Counted from the first letter of the stretch, positions 44,806 through 53,934 are shown. The stretch: 64,000 nt of DNA from Pseudomonas azerbaijanoccidentalis (GCF_019145495.1 NZ_JAHSTU010000009.1:186001-250000); one strand, 5' to 3'. Numbers and translations: made by a program. The notes: generated by a model not told the origin, from the sequence alone.

Positions 44806-45573
44806 GTGGACGCGTTGTTGAAAGAGTTGCCGTTGCACCAAAGCCTGGCGCGGGTGTTTGCCACCTTGGGCGAGGAAGGATTCTGGCGGGCGCTGGTCGA
44901 TACCCTGCGCCTGCTGGTGCCGCTGGACAACGCGCTGGTCGCGGTGATGCAGCAAGGGCGGGTGCCGCGCCTGCTGATCGATTTCGACGCCAGCGGTAAC
45001 GAGTCTGAAGAACTGGCGGACTACCGCGTCGGCATGTACCTGCTCGATCCGTTTTATCTGGCCGTGTGTGCCGGCATCAATGACGGATTGCACAGCCTCG
45101 ATTCCGTGGCCCCGGACCAGTTCCAGCAGAGCGAGTACTACCTCAGTTATTTCCGCTCGGTGGTCGGCGCTGACGAGTTGCAGTTCATGGTCAACGTCGA
45201 GGGTGCGGTGCTCGGCTTGTCCCTCGGGCGCTCGACGCGCTTCAGTCTCGAAGAGCAGGGCCGCCTGTTGTGCGTGCGCGACTGGGTGCTGACGGCCATG
45301 CGCCGCCACCTGCAATTGTTGCCACCGGAAGGCCCGGTCGCCGAAGCCGCTGCCGGTGATCTGGCGACGTTGCTGGACCGTTTCGACGCACGCCTGTCAG
45401 TGCGCGAAGTCGAGACTGCACGGCTGATCCTGCAGGGATTCTCCAGCAAGGCCATCGCCCAGCAAATGGGCATTTCACCGGAGACGGTGAAGGTGCATCG
45501 ACGCAACCTCTATCACAAGCTCAATGTGAACGGGCATGGGGAGTTGTTTGCGTTGGTGTTGCAACCGCGATGA
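44806..45573 (+). CDS. LuxR-family transcriptional regulator
   Basis: The product is 255 residues and starts with GTG (GGGG about 10 bases upstream). The C-terminal LuxR HTH is clear (LSVREVETARLILQGFSSKA, then MGISPETVKVHRRNLYHKLN). The N-terminal 170 residues have no domain I can name and lack the receiver and autoinducer-domain signatures. It is divergent from the polyamine-type binding protein, so that gene and perhaps the P1 peptidase are likely targets. Confidence 0.88.
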   Translation: MDALLKELPLHQSLARVFATLGEEGFWRALVDTLRLLVPLDNALVAVMQQGRVPRLLIDFDASGNESEELADYRVGMYLLDPFYLAVCAGINDGLHSLDSVAPDQFQQSEYYLSYFRSVVGADELQFMVNVEGAVLGLSLGRSTRFSLEEQGRLLCVRDWVLTAMRRHLQLLPPEGPVAEAAAGDLATLLDRFDARLSVREVETARLILQGFSSKAIAQQMGISPETVKVHRRNLYHKLNVNGHGELFALVLQPR

Positions 45574-45650
45574 GATCAAGGTCAAAAGATCGCAGCCTGC
45601 GGCAGCTCCTACAGGGAATACAGGGTCCTGCCGCAGGCTGCGATTTTATG
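45574..45650. repeat. REP doublet, type C
   Basis: GATCGCAGCCTGCGGCAGCT and CCTGCCGCAGGCTGCGATTT face each other just after the LuxR gene, with a short spacer. Confidence 0.8.
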
Positions 45651-45654
45651 CTTT

Positions 45655-46596
45655 TCAGTTTTCGAGTTTGAACACCAACGCCTTCAACCCACATTCCACA
45701 TCCGCGTCCGGAAACTCCGGCGGGTTTTCCAGCCGCTGTTCAAAGCGCAGGCTTGGCGCTTCGCGGGTGACGCCGTCGATCAGGAAATCGGCGCCGAACG
45801 CCGGGTCGTTCATGCAGGCCAGCACGGTGCCGTTGCCAGCGAGCAATTCCGGCAATCGACGCAGCACACGCTGGTAATCCTTGGTCAGCAAAAAACTGCC
45901 TTTCTGGAACGACGGCGGGTCGATGATCACCAGGTCATACGGACCTTTGCCGATCACCTTGCCCCAGGATTTGAACAGGTCGTGGCCAAGGAACGTGACC
46001 TGGCTCAAGTCGTGGCCGTTGAGCCGGTGATTGTCGCGGCCACGGCTCAAGGCCGGGCTCGACATGTCGAGGTTGACCACGTGCGTCGCGCCGCCTTCGA
46101 TCGCTGCAACCGAGAAGCCACAGGTGTAGGCGAACAGGTTCAACACCCGTTTGCCCTCGGCGTTGGCCCGCACCCAATCACGGCCGTAGCGCATGTCGAG
46201 GAAAAGCCCGGTGTTCTGTTTGCGGCCCAGGTCCACCCGGTATTTCAGCCCGCCCTCGGTGATGGTCATTTCGTCGATGACCTCGCCGAGCAACCATTCA
46301 GTGGTGCTTTGCAGCAGGTAACGATGTTGCAGCAATAAGGTGTGCGCCCCGGATTGTGCCCACTGTTCAGACTGGGTGATTGCCATCAAACGTTGCTTCA
46401 AGTCTTCCAATTGCGCCGCTTCCGGTTCCTTGAATAACGCCACCAGCACCACGCCTTGCAGCCAGTCCACGGTGATCTGCTCCAGCCCCGGCCAGCAACG
46501 TCCACGGCCGTGGAACAGGCGCCGGGTTTCGGCGGGCGGTGTTGCCAGCGCCGTCAGCAAGTGGTCGTGAAGGGTGGAGAGGGCGTCTGCGTTCAT
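45655..46596 (-). CDS. Class I SAM-dependent methyltransferase (RlmI/RlmK-like)
   Basis: The product is 313 residues. The SAM-binding loop is VLNLFAYTCGFSVAAIEGGA, and the catalytic motif is IIDPPSFQKGSF. The N-terminal part contains a TGLFLDMRYGRDWV segment. This pattern belongs to the 23S rRNA m5C/m7G methyltransferase family. The specific target base cannot be assigned without comparison. The ATG at 46596 (MNADALSTL) is preferred to 46629. Confidence 0.85.
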   Translation of the reverse strand: MNADALSTLHDHLLTALATPPAETRRLFHGRGRCWPGLEQITVDWLQGVVLVALFKEPEAAQLEDLKQRLMAITQSEQWAQSGAHTLLLQHRYLLQSTTEWLLGEVIDEMTITEGGLKYRVDLGRKQNTGLFLDMRYGRDWVRANAEGKRVLNLFAYTCGFSVAAIEGGATHVVNLDMSSPALSRGRDNHRLNGHDLSQVTFLGHDLFKSWGKVIGKGPYDLVIIDPPSFQKGSFLLTKDYQRVLRRLPELLAGNGTVLACMNDPAFGADFLIDGVTREAPSLRFEQRLENPPEFPDADVECGLKALVFKLEN

Positions 46597-46665
46597 GGGT
46601 TTGGGTCGGCAATTTGCGGGGGGCGGCATTTAACCATAGATGCGCTCGTTACAGATCACACAAAA

Positions 46666-46760
46666 CCCTGTGGGAGCGGGCTTGCCCGCGATAGCGGTGG
46701 ATCAGACACCCTTGATGTTGAAGGTGAGGGCCTCATCGCGGCCAAGCCCGCTCCCACAGG
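46666..46760. repeat. REP doublet, type B
   Basis: CCCTGTGGGAGCGGGCTTGC and its complement surround a 40-base spacer in the 46597-46875 gap. Confidence 0.85.
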
Positions 46761-46875
46761 TTTTGGGGTATCCGGAGAGGCCAGTTATCACATTAAATTT
46801 AACTTTACGTGAGGATTTGGCGATCTTCCGGCTCCCATACTCGGCTCCAACGAACAACAACATCCGGAGCCGGAC

Positions 46876-47493
46876 ATGTCGCAGCCATCTGCCTCACCCA
46901 AGGCCAGTCATCCACGCTGGCTACGCCTGACCCATTGGCTCAACGCCCTGGCGGTGCTGGTGATGGTCACCAGCGGTTGGCGCATCTACAACGCTTCGCC
47001 GATCTACGACTTCAGTTTTCCCAAGTCGATCACCCTCGGCGGCTGGCTTGGCGGTGCCTTGCAGTGGCACTTCGCGGCGATGTGGTTCCTGGCGATCAAC
47101 GGCCTGGTCTACCTGATCATCAATCTGTTCAGCGGTCGTCTGAAACGGCGCTTTTTTCCGGTCTCGCCCAAAGGCGTACTCCATGACTTGTCGGCCGCGT
47201 TGCGCGGAAAACTCGGCCACGCCGACCTCAGCCATTACAACCAGGTGCAACGCGTTGCGTACCTGTTCGTGATCGTCGACATCACGCTGCTGGTGCTGTC
47301 CGGACTGGTGCTGTGGAAGTCGGTGCAGTTCCCGATTTTGCGCGAATTGATGTGGGGTTACGAAGGCGCGCGCCATGTGCACTTCTTCGCGATGGCGCTG
47401 TTGGTGGCCTTTGTCGCGGTGCATCTGGTGATGGTCGCGCTGGTGCCCAAAACGCTATTGGCCATGATCGTTGGCCGCAAGGAGCCGGTATGA
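46876..47493 (+). CDS. Membrane cytochrome b (b561/thiosulfate-reductase type)
   Basis: The product is 205 residues with four hydrophobic segments and haem-ligand candidates His in RLTHWLNAL, QWHFAAMWF, ARHVHFFAM and VAVHLVMV. It transfers electrons between the quinone pool and a periplasmic partner. Its stop overlaps the start of the molybdopterin oxidoreductase by four bases (ATGA), so the two form an electron-transfer pair analogous to MsrQ/MsrP, though this cytochrome is of a different type. Confidence 0.9.
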   Translation: MSQPSASPKASHPRWLRLTHWLNALAVLVMVTSGWRIYNASPIYDFSFPKSITLGGWLGGALQWHFAAMWFLAINGLVYLIINLFSGRLKRRFFPVSPKGVLHDLSAALRGKLGHADLSHYNQVQRVAYLFVIVDITLLVLSGLVLWKSVQFPILRELMWGYEGARHVHFFAMALLVAFVAVHLVMVALVPKTLLAMIVGRKEPV

Positions 47494-48275
47494 AAAAGCG
47501 CATTCAGGTGCCCGGGCTGGATGAGGCTTCGATCCTCACGGATGCCCGTAAAATTCTCGCGCCACAGATCGAAGACCGCTCGCGTCGCTCGTTCCTCTTG
47601 CGTGGCCTGACCCTCGGCGGCGTGGCGATGTTGTCCGGGTGCAACATCACCGACAACGACAGCGTCGATACCGCGTTGTCGTCCATGTCGCGCCTCAATG
47701 ATCGGGTGCAGGGCTGGTTGTTCAACCCCAATGCCATGGCGCCGACCTATCCGACGTCGATGATCACCCGACCGTTTCCGTTCAATGCCTTCTACGGTAT
47801 CGATGACGCGCCGACGGTGGAGGAAGAGAGCTTTCGCCTGGAAGTCACCGGCCTGGTCGCCGATAAACGCAGTTGGCGCCTCGAAGAACTGCGCGCCATG
47901 GCTCAGACCGAACAGATCACCCGGCACATCTGTGTTGAAGGCTGGAGCGCGATAGGCCGTTGGGGCGGCGTGCGTTTCAGCGATTTCCTCAAGCGCATCG
48001 GCGCCGACACCGATGCCAAATACGTCGGCTTCAAATGCGCCGACGACTACTACACCAGCATCGACATGGCCACCGCGCTGCATGCGCAAACCCTGTTGGC
48101 GCTGACCTACGACGGCGCGGTGCTGCCGCGTGAGTACGGCTTCCCGATGAAGCTGCGCATGCCCACCAAGCTTGGCTACAAGAACCCCAAACACATTCAG
48201 GCGATTTTCGTCAGCAACACCTACAGCGGTGGCTACTGGGAAGACCAGGGCTACAACTGGTTCGGTGGCAGCTGA
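47490..48275 (+). CDS. Molybdopterin-dependent oxidoreductase, MsrP/YedY-like
   Basis: The product is 261 residues. A twin-arginine signal (RSRRSFLLRGLTLGGVAMLS) precedes the sulfite-oxidase-type domain. The molybdenum ligand cysteine is in RHICVEGWSAIGRWGG, followed by YTSIDMATAL and YGFPMKLRMPTKLGYKNPK. The signal ends with LSGC, so the mature protein may be a lipoprotein or keep a membrane anchor. MsrP repairs oxidised methionines in the periplasm; the true substrate here is unknown. A MXKDX repeat protein follows. Confidence 0.9.
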   Translation: MKKRIQVPGLDEASILTDARKILAPQIEDRSRRSFLLRGLTLGGVAMLSGCNITDNDSVDTALSSMSRLNDRVQGWLFNPNAMAPTYPTSMITRPFPFNAFYGIDDAPTVEEESFRLEVTGLVADKRSWRLEELRAMAQTEQITRHICVEGWSAIGRWGGVRFSDFLKRIGADTDAKYVGFKCADDYYTSIDMATALHAQTLLALTYDGAVLPREYGFPMKLRMPTKLGYKNPKHIQAIFVSNTYSGGYWEDQGYNWFGGS

Positions 48276-48328
48276 TCAATTCCCTGAAAATTCACCCGTC
48301 CGCAACCTGTGCTTCAAGGAGTTTCATC

Positions 48329-48595
48329 ATGAAAAAGTTGACCACCGTTGTTCTGTCCATGTGCCTGGCCGTCGGTGCCGCTAGCGTGTTCGCGGCTGAC
48401 ACCATGAGCAACGACAGCATGAGCAAGGATTCGATGTCCAAGGATGCCATGTCCAAAGACGCCATGAAGAAAGATGCCATGTCCAAGGACGCCATGAAGA
48501 AAGACGAAATGAAGAAAGACTCGATGTCCAAGGACGGCATGAAAAAAGATGCCATGTCCAAGGACGCGATGAAAAAGGACGCCATGTCGCAATAA
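48329..48595 (+). CDS. Pentapeptide MXKDX repeat protein
   Basis: The product is 88 residues. A signal peptide (to about residue 22, SVFAAD) is followed by twelve or more units of M-(S/K)-K-D-x, such as MSKDA and MKKDA. The mature chain is highly charged and almost a fifth methionine, and should be periplasmic. Repeat proteins of this name are found in proteobacteria, but their function is not established. It is 53 bp behind an MsrP-like oxidoreductase that may act on methionine sulfoxide, so it could be a methionine-rich partner (inference). Confidence 0.88.
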   Translation: MKKLTTVVLSMCLAVGAASVFAADTMSNDSMSKDSMSKDAMSKDAMKKDAMSKDAMKKDEMKKDSMSKDGMKKDAMSKDAMKKDAMSQ

Positions 48596-48612
48596 CCACA
48601 AGCCACTCAATA

Positions 48613-48694
48613 CCTGTAGGAGTGAGCCTGCTCGCGATGACGTAGTGTCAGTCACCGTCCATGTTGACTGATCCGCCGCCATCGCGAGCAGGCT
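48613..48694. repeat. REP doublet, type B, with truncated right arm
   Basis: The left arm CCTGTAGGAGTGAGCCTGCT is complete. The right arm reads CATCGCGAGCAGGCT and then changes to an unrelated sequence, TGAACTGGCTAATTATTCC, where CGCTCCTACAGG would be expected. Confidence 0.75.
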
Positions 48695-48847
48695 GAACTG
48701 GCTAATTATTCCGGACACCTCTTAAGGACGCCTGATTTCGACACTGGCTGTATCAAAAATGAATTTCCGCCGAGTCCGCTGCTCCTACCTGTAGGTAGCG
48801 GATTCAAGCCCGCGAAATCATAGGTGCAATCAGGGAGCGGCAAGGTC

Positions 48848-49255
48848 ATGAGTCGAATGACGACGGCGGGCGGAAATCTTCCTGACGGGTTGATTCTGGT
48901 GGTTGAGGACGACCCGCTGATCCTGGAGTTTCTCTGTGAAATTCTCCAGGACGAAGGCTTTGTGGTAGAGCCGCAGGCGAGTGCCGATGCGGCATCGGTG
49001 TATCTGGAGCAGCATGCCGCGCAAGTGCGGTTGTTGCTCACGGACATCACCATGCCCGGCAAACTCAATGGCGCCGACCTGGCCAATCAGTTCGGTGACC
49101 GCTGGCCGGAAAAACCGATCATGATCATGTCCGGCTACGAAACCCCGCAGAGTTCCGGGGTTCGGCACGAGGTGGCGTTCATCAAGAAACCCTGGGCGCT
49201 CGGGCAGTTGCTGGACTGTGTGGAAGGCGCGCTCAATTCACGTCGCATACCGTAG
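48848..49255 (+). CDS. Single-domain response regulator
   Basis: The product is 135 residues and only a receiver domain. The acidic pocket is VVEDDP, the phospho-acceptor is Asp66 in LLLTDITMPG, the switch is Ser95 and the lysine pair is at 113-114 (FIKKPW). No kinase is adjacent. AAGG lies a few bases before the ATG at 48848. Its TAG stop comes from the first bases of a type C REP element. It may modulate a hybrid histidine kinase elsewhere. Confidence 0.88.
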   Translation: MSRMTTAGGNLPDGLILVVEDDPLILEFLCEILQDEGFVVEPQASADAASVYLEQHAAQVRLLLTDITMPGKLNGADLANQFGDRWPEKPIMIMSGYETPQSSGVRHEVAFIKKPWALGQLLDCVEGALNSRRIP

Positions 49256-49322
49256 GAGCTGCCGCAGGCTGCGATCTTTTGATCCTGATTGGAAAAAGAT
49301 CGCAGCCTGCGGCAGCTCCTAC
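49252..49322. repeat. REP doublet, type C (supplies a stop codon)
   Basis: GTAGGAGCTGCCGCAGGCTG and its complement flank a short spacer. The TAG in the first bases is the stop of the response-regulator gene. Confidence 0.85.
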
Positions 49323-49379
49323 AGAGATCGTGTAGATTTGGCCAGACATCCGTCAGATCCTTGAGACAGGAACGACCCT

Positions 49380-50045
49380 TTGTCTGCACCCAAATCCGTT
49401 TTCAATGTCCCTTACCGTGCCTTCCTGTTCGACATGGACGGCACCATCCTCACCTCGATTGCCGCCGCCGAACGCGTCTGGACCACCTGGGCCTTGCGCC
49501 ATGGTGTCGATGTCGAGACTTTTCTGCCGACTATCCACGGCGCCCGTGCCATCGACACCATCCGCCGTCTGGCCCTGCCTGGGGTCGATGCCGAAGTCGA
49601 AGCGGCGTGGATCACCGAAGCGGAAATCAACGATGTCGCCGGGGTTGAACAAGTGGCCGGTGCAGCGGCTTTCCTCAAGTCGCTGCCAGCTCACCAGTGG
49701 GCCATCGTCACCTCGGCGCCCAAGACATTGGCGTTGCGACGAATGGCAGCAGCGGGAATTCCCGAACCGGAGGTGATGATCACCGCTGAAGACGTCAGCA
49801 TCGGTAAACCCGACCCGGCCGGCTATCGATTGGCCGCACATAGACTGGGCGTACCGATCAGCGATTGCCTGGTGTTTGAAGACGCGACCGTGGGGATTCT
49901 CGCCGCACAAGCAGCAGGCGCGGATTTGATGATCGTGACGGCAACGCATGAAGAACCGATCGAGACGGAGCATGCGACGCTGGCCAGTTATGAATTGATC
50001 GAAGCCCGTTCAGGTGAACAAACCCTCAGCCTGCACACCCTCTAA
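49380..50045 (+). CDS. HAD-superfamily hydrolase (sugar-phosphatase type)
   Basis: The product is 221 residues and starts with TTG (AGGA about 8 bases upstream). Motif I is FLFDMDGTI (nucleophile Asp), motif II is the serine/threonine in AIVTSAPK, the lysine motif is SIGKPDPAGY and motif IV is VFEDATVGILAA. This is the HAD-IA architecture with an alpha-helical cap, similar to sugar-phosphate phosphatases such as YfbT. The physiological substrate is unknown. Confidence 0.9.
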   Translation: MSAPKSVFNVPYRAFLFDMDGTILTSIAAAERVWTTWALRHGVDVETFLPTIHGARAIDTIRRLALPGVDAEVEAAWITEAEINDVAGVEQVAGAAAFLKSLPAHQWAIVTSAPKTLALRRMAAAGIPEPEVMITAEDVSIGKPDPAGYRLAAHRLGVPISDCLVFEDATVGILAAQAAGADLMIVTATHEEPIETEHATLASYELIEARSGEQTLSLHTL

Positions 50046-50157
50046 CTGTTGGATTACGCGTTCAGTAGAGGCCCGGCACAAGCCGCCAACTCCGTGCGCA
50101 GTAAGCCCCGCCAACAGCAATCCCGCCCCTGACCGAATCGCCAGCGCCCAACCAATT

Positions 50158-50239
50158 GTAGGAGCTGCCGCAGGCTGCGATCTTTTGATCTTGCTTCAAA
50201 AAAACAAGTCAAAAGATCGCAGCCTGCGGCAGCTCCTAC
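50158..50239. repeat. REP doublet, type C (supplies a stop codon)
   Basis: TGTAGGAGCTGCCGCAGGCT and its complement form the pair. On the minus strand the right arm provides the TAG stop of the GlxA-type regulator gene. Confidence 0.85.
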
Positions 50240-51183
50240 GTGGAGATTTCCAGCCGCGCACCGCGCCGTATCACCTGCGGCGGCTGTCCGAATGCTCGCA
50301 GGAACGCTTCGCGCATGCGGCGGCGGTCGCTGAAGCCGGTTTCGAGGGCAATCTGGTCGAGGGTTAAGCGTCCGCGCTCGAGCATTTGCCGCGCCGCTTC
50401 CAGGCGCAGGTTTTCGATGGCCTTGGCCGGCGACTGGCCGGTTTCGGCGCGGAATGCCCGGCTGAATTGTCGCGGGCTCAGGCGCGCCACCTCGGCCAGT
50501 TGTTCGACTGAAAGTGCCTGGTCGAGGTGCTCACGGGCGTAGCTCAAAACGGTCTGAATGCGATCGGATTTCGGCTCCAGTTCCAGCAGCGCCGAATGTT
50601 GCGACTGACCGCCTGCGCGACGGTGGTACATCACCAGTTTTTGCGCCACCGAGCGGGCGAGGTCGGCGCCGTGGTCTTTTTCGACCATGGCCAGCGCCAG
50701 GTCGATACCGGCCGTCATGCCGGCGGACGTCCAGATCGAACCGTCGATCACGTAGATCCGGTCGGCCTCGACGTTGATCCCCGCAAAGCGTTCTTGCAGC
50801 TGTCGCGCATATGCCCAATGGGTGGTCGCACGCTTGCCCTCGAGCAAACCGGCCTGGGCCAGGACGAACGCCCCGGAGCAAATCGACGCAGTGCGGCGAG
50901 CGGTGTTGACGCTGGTGCGCAAATAGTCGAGCACTGCATCGGGCGCCTGCTCAAGGATGCTGTCGCCGCCGACCACGATCACCGTATCGAACACGCGCGC
51001 GTCGAATGCTTCGGTGCCGACACTCAAACCGCCAGAAGCACGCAACGGGTGGCCCTTTTCGGACAGCACCCGCACGTCGTACAACGCTTCGCCAGCGCTG
51101 AAGTTGGCGTACTCGAACACCGGCATCGCCGCCAGCGCCATGGACTGGAAGCCTTCGAAAACCACAAACGCCACGGTAATCAT
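50236..51183 (-). CDS. GlxA-family AraC-type regulator (DJ-1/PfpI + HTH)
   Basis: The product is 315 residues. The N-terminal DJ-1/PfpI-like domain has TASICSGAFVLAQAGLL (position of the family cysteine). The C-terminal AraC HTH covers about residues 215-305 (LSPRQFSRAFRAETGQSPAK, then LETGFSDRRRMREAFLRAFG). Members regulate amine or quaternary-ammonium catabolism genes. It is divergent from the SDR at 51308, which is a likely target. A paralogue lies at 52641-53660. Its stop is in a REP element. Confidence 0.92.
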   Translation of the reverse strand: MITVAFVVFEGFQSMALAAMPVFEYANFSAGEALYDVRVLSEKGHPLRASGGLSVGTEAFDARVFDTVIVVGGDSILEQAPDAVLDYLRTSVNTARRTASICSGAFVLAQAGLLEGKRATTHWAYARQLQERFAGINVEADRIYVIDGSIWTSAGMTAGIDLALAMVEKDHGADLARSVAQKLVMYHRRAGGQSQHSALLELEPKSDRIQTVLSYAREHLDQALSVEQLAEVARLSPRQFSRAFRAETGQSPAKAIENLRLEAARQMLERGRLTLDQIALETGFSDRRRMREAFLRAFGQPPQVIRRGARLEIST

Positions 51184-51307
51184 CGAGGTGCCCTCAAATG
51201 ATGATGTCCGAAAAACGTACTTTAAACGTCATTTGCGCCACGAGCGAGCACCTTTATAACGGATCTTAACCGGCGAACGTCTCGCCCGACTGTTAAGGAA
51301 ACCGATT

Positions 51308-52099
51308 ATGACGCTCTCATCCAAAGGCACGGCATTGATCACCGGCGCATCCTCCGGGATTGGCGCGGTGTACGCCGACCGTCTTGCCCGCCTGGGTTAC
51401 GACTTGATTTTGGTGGCTCGCAGTCAGGCAAAACTCAATGCCCTGGCCAGGCACTTGAGCGACCAGACCGGCCGCACCGTGGAAGTGGTCGCCGCCGACC
51501 TCAAGGAGAAGGCCGATGTACGGCGCGTGGAAGAGATCCTGCGCAACGATGCCAGCATCACTTTGTTGGTCAACAACGCCGGCGTCGGCGCGGTCATGCC
51601 GTTGCTCGGCAGCCCGGTCGACGAGATGGAAGAGATGATCACCCTCAATGTCACCGCGTTGATGCGACTGGCTTACGCCGTGGTGCCTGGCTTCGTCGCG
51701 CGCGGCACCGGCACGGTGATCAACATCTCTTCGATTGTTGCCATCGCCCCGGAAATCCTCAACGGCGTTTACGGTGGGACCAAGGCATTTGTGCTGGGCT
51801 TGAGCCAGTCGATGCATCGGGAACTGGCGGATAAAGGCGTGCGTGTCCAGGCCGTTTTGCCGGGTGCGACGGCCACCGACTTCTGGAGCGAAGCTGGCAA
51901 CCCGGTGGAAAACCTGCCGCAAGAAATCGTCATGTCCGCGCAGGACATGGTCGATGCAGCGTTGGTGGGGTTGGCGAAGGGTGAAGTGGTGACCATCCCG
52001 GGGTTGCACGATGGCAGCCAGTGGGACCGACACGAAGCTCAGCGTCAAGTGTTGAGCGGGTTGTTCGGCAGCTCCACGGCGGCACCGCGTTATCGCTGA
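51308..52099 (+). CDS. Short-chain dehydrogenase/reductase
   Basis: The product is 263 residues with the complete SDR signature: cofactor loop ALITGASSGIGAVYADRLAR, NNAGVGA, catalytic Ser in INISSIVA and YGGTKAF (Tyr-x-x-x-Lys). The loop ends with Arg (VARSQ), which favours NADP(H). The substrate is unknown. AAGG precedes the ATG at 51308. It is divergent from a GlxA-type regulator that probably controls it. Confidence 0.92.
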   Translation: MTLSSKGTALITGASSGIGAVYADRLARLGYDLILVARSQAKLNALARHLSDQTGRTVEVVAADLKEKADVRRVEEILRNDASITLLVNNAGVGAVMPLLGSPVDEMEEMITLNVTALMRLAYAVVPGFVARGTGTVINISSIVAIAPEILNGVYGGTKAFVLGLSQSMHRELADKGVRVQAVLPGATATDFWSEAGNPVENLPQEIVMSAQDMVDAALVGLAKGEVVTIPGLHDGSQWDRHEAQRQVLSGLFGSSTAAPRYR

Positions 52100-52221
52100 A
52101 ATGCCGGCCCTGTCGCTGGCGCTTCAGGGTCAGGCTGAATGTGCAACGGTGGGGCCAAAAGCAGGCAGGGCCGACAACGCTATCGAAGTGTCACAAGCCC
52201 CACCGCTCAGTTTGACGCTGG

Positions 52222-52539
52222 CTACTGAAGTGCTTGCGTGCCGTCCTGAACGAGAATGGCACGGGCCAGTTCCTCGTCACTGGCATTGAGCCCAGGATTT
52301 TCGTGACGTACCCTTTGCAAGACCTGCTCCAGATAAACGCCACGAATCGCACCGTCACTGGCTACGAAGCTGGACGCATCGTCCCGGGCGGGAATCATCA
52401 ACTTGTCGTCCTTGAACGTCGAGTACAGCGAAGCGGAGACCCCTGCCGAGGTGGCGACATCTTTTGCGTCCACATCGGCCATTGCGGAGCCGAACGGTAA
52501 GCACAGCATAAGGGAAGAAATGATAATCAGACGGCGCAT
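52222..52539 (-). CDS. DUF2388-family secreted small protein
   Basis: The product is 105 residues with a signal peptide (to about residue 21, GSAMAD). The DUF2388 pattern is clear: TSAGVSASLYSTFKDDKLM, then FVASDGAIRGVYLEQVLQRV and SDEELARAIL. The family is common in Pseudomonas and has no established function. It is followed by no gene on the same strand and lies between an SDR and the second GlxA-type regulator. Confidence 0.9.
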   Translation of the reverse strand: MRRLIIISSLMLCLPFGSAMADVDAKDVATSAGVSASLYSTFKDDKLMIPARDDASSFVASDGAIRGVYLEQVLQRVRHENPGLNASDEELARAILVQDGTQALQ

Positions 52540-52640
52540 GACGGTGTCCTCTGAAAGCGTGCAGCAAAAAGGAAATACCTCACCATTTAGGATGCACGAC
52601 CACGCTCAAGAGTTCCCTTTCGATGCAACTGGCCGTTGAT

Positions 52641-53660
52641 TCAACGGGAAAAGCGATTGCGATAGTCCCTTGGCGAGACGCCCAGGTTACGCTGGAATGT
52701 AAGGCGCATACGCTCTTCATCACCAAACCCGCACAGTCGGGAAATTTGATCGATATTACGTTCGGAGTCTTCCAGCAAACGTCGGGCGGCTTCCACGCGC
52801 AGCACCTCCACGGCTTTGGCCGGGGTGCGGCCGGTCTTGAGTTTGTAGACCCGGGCGAAGTTGCGCGGGCTCATTTGCACTTGCTGGGCAAGCCGCTCGA
52901 TGGTGAGGTTTTCACCGGACAGATTTTGCGTGATCCACAAATGCAGTTCGTCGAAAGCGGCACCGTCGCTGGTTTGTGATTGCAGCAACTGGCTGAACTG
53001 GGCCTGGCCGCCGGGCCGCTTGAGAAACACCACCATCTCGCGCGCCACCAGCAACGCCAGTTCGCGGCCACAATCCTCTTCGATCAGTGCCAGGGCCAGG
53101 TCGATGCCGGCGCTGACCCCGGCGGACGTCCAGACGGAGCCTTGCTGGACGAAAATGGCGTCGTTGTCGACTTCAATCGAAGGGTGACGTTCCTTGAGCA
53201 TGCCGCACATCGCCCAATGGGTAGCGGCGCGCAGGCCGTCGAGCAAACCGGCTTCGGCCAACAGGAATGTGCCGCTGCACACCGAGGCGGTGCGCCTGAC
53301 CTTCGTTGAAGCTACCTTGAGCCAATCAACGACCTGCAGAGAATTGTTCATGGCCATGATGATCACCGGCGCGCCGGGCACGATCAGGGTGTCGATCGTC
53401 TGCTCATCAAAATGGCTCAACGGCACCGTGTCGACGGCGAGGCCCTCAGCGGTTTCGATGAGGCCGCCGGCCAGGCTGGCGGTCTGCAGTTTGTAGCCGG
53501 GCAGGTTGCTGCTGTCGAGGTAACGCGAGGCGGCCCAGAACACGGTCTGTGCGCCCGTCAGGTCGAGCAGGCCCATTTGCGGGTAGGCAAGGAAAACGAT
53601 CAGTCGCGGTTGTTCGGCTTGAAGTTCGGGGCTGTGGAGGGCGTTGGCGATTTCGTTCAT
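52641..53660 (-). CDS. GlxA-family AraC-type regulator (second copy)
   Basis: The product is 339 residues with the same DJ-1/PfpI (TASVCSGTFLLAEAGLLDGL) and AraC HTH (MSPRNFARVYKLKTGRTPAK, then CGFGDEERMRLTFQRNLGVS) organisation as the protein at 50236-51183. It is not a recent duplicate, because the sequences are clearly different. No adjacent operon is an obvious target; the SDR/DUF2388 region or the ALDH gene to the right are candidates. Confidence 0.92.
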   Translation of the reverse strand: MNEIANALHSPELQAEQPRLIVFLAYPQMGLLDLTGAQTVFWAASRYLDSSNLPGYKLQTASLAGGLIETAEGLAVDTVPLSHFDEQTIDTLIVPGAPVIIMAMNNSLQVVDWLKVASTKVRRTASVCSGTFLLAEAGLLDGLRAATHWAMCGMLKERHPSIEVDNDAIFVQQGSVWTSAGVSAGIDLALALIEEDCGRELALLVAREMVVFLKRPGGQAQFSQLLQSQTSDGAAFDELHLWITQNLSGENLTIERLAQQVQMSPRNFARVYKLKTGRTPAKAVEVLRVEAARRLLEDSERNIDQISRLCGFGDEERMRLTFQRNLGVSPRDYRNRFSR

Positions 53661-53934
53661 GGGCTTCTGTTTCAGCGAGTTGGAATAATCATAATTCGCA
53701 AACGATATAAGCGTTGCCGCCTCTGATCGGGCTGTCCGGATTTAAGGGTTTTATGTCTCCCAACCCGACAGCTGCCACTCTACCATCGGCCGGCTGCCGT
53801 GGCGCACTCGTGAAAATCCGGAACAAATGTATTGCCGATCGCTGGCTGTTTCCACACATAAGGGCTGAGTATTTTGGCTTTATGGAAACCCAGACAAGTC
53901 CCCCGACATGCCCAATCACCTCACCTTCGGACGC

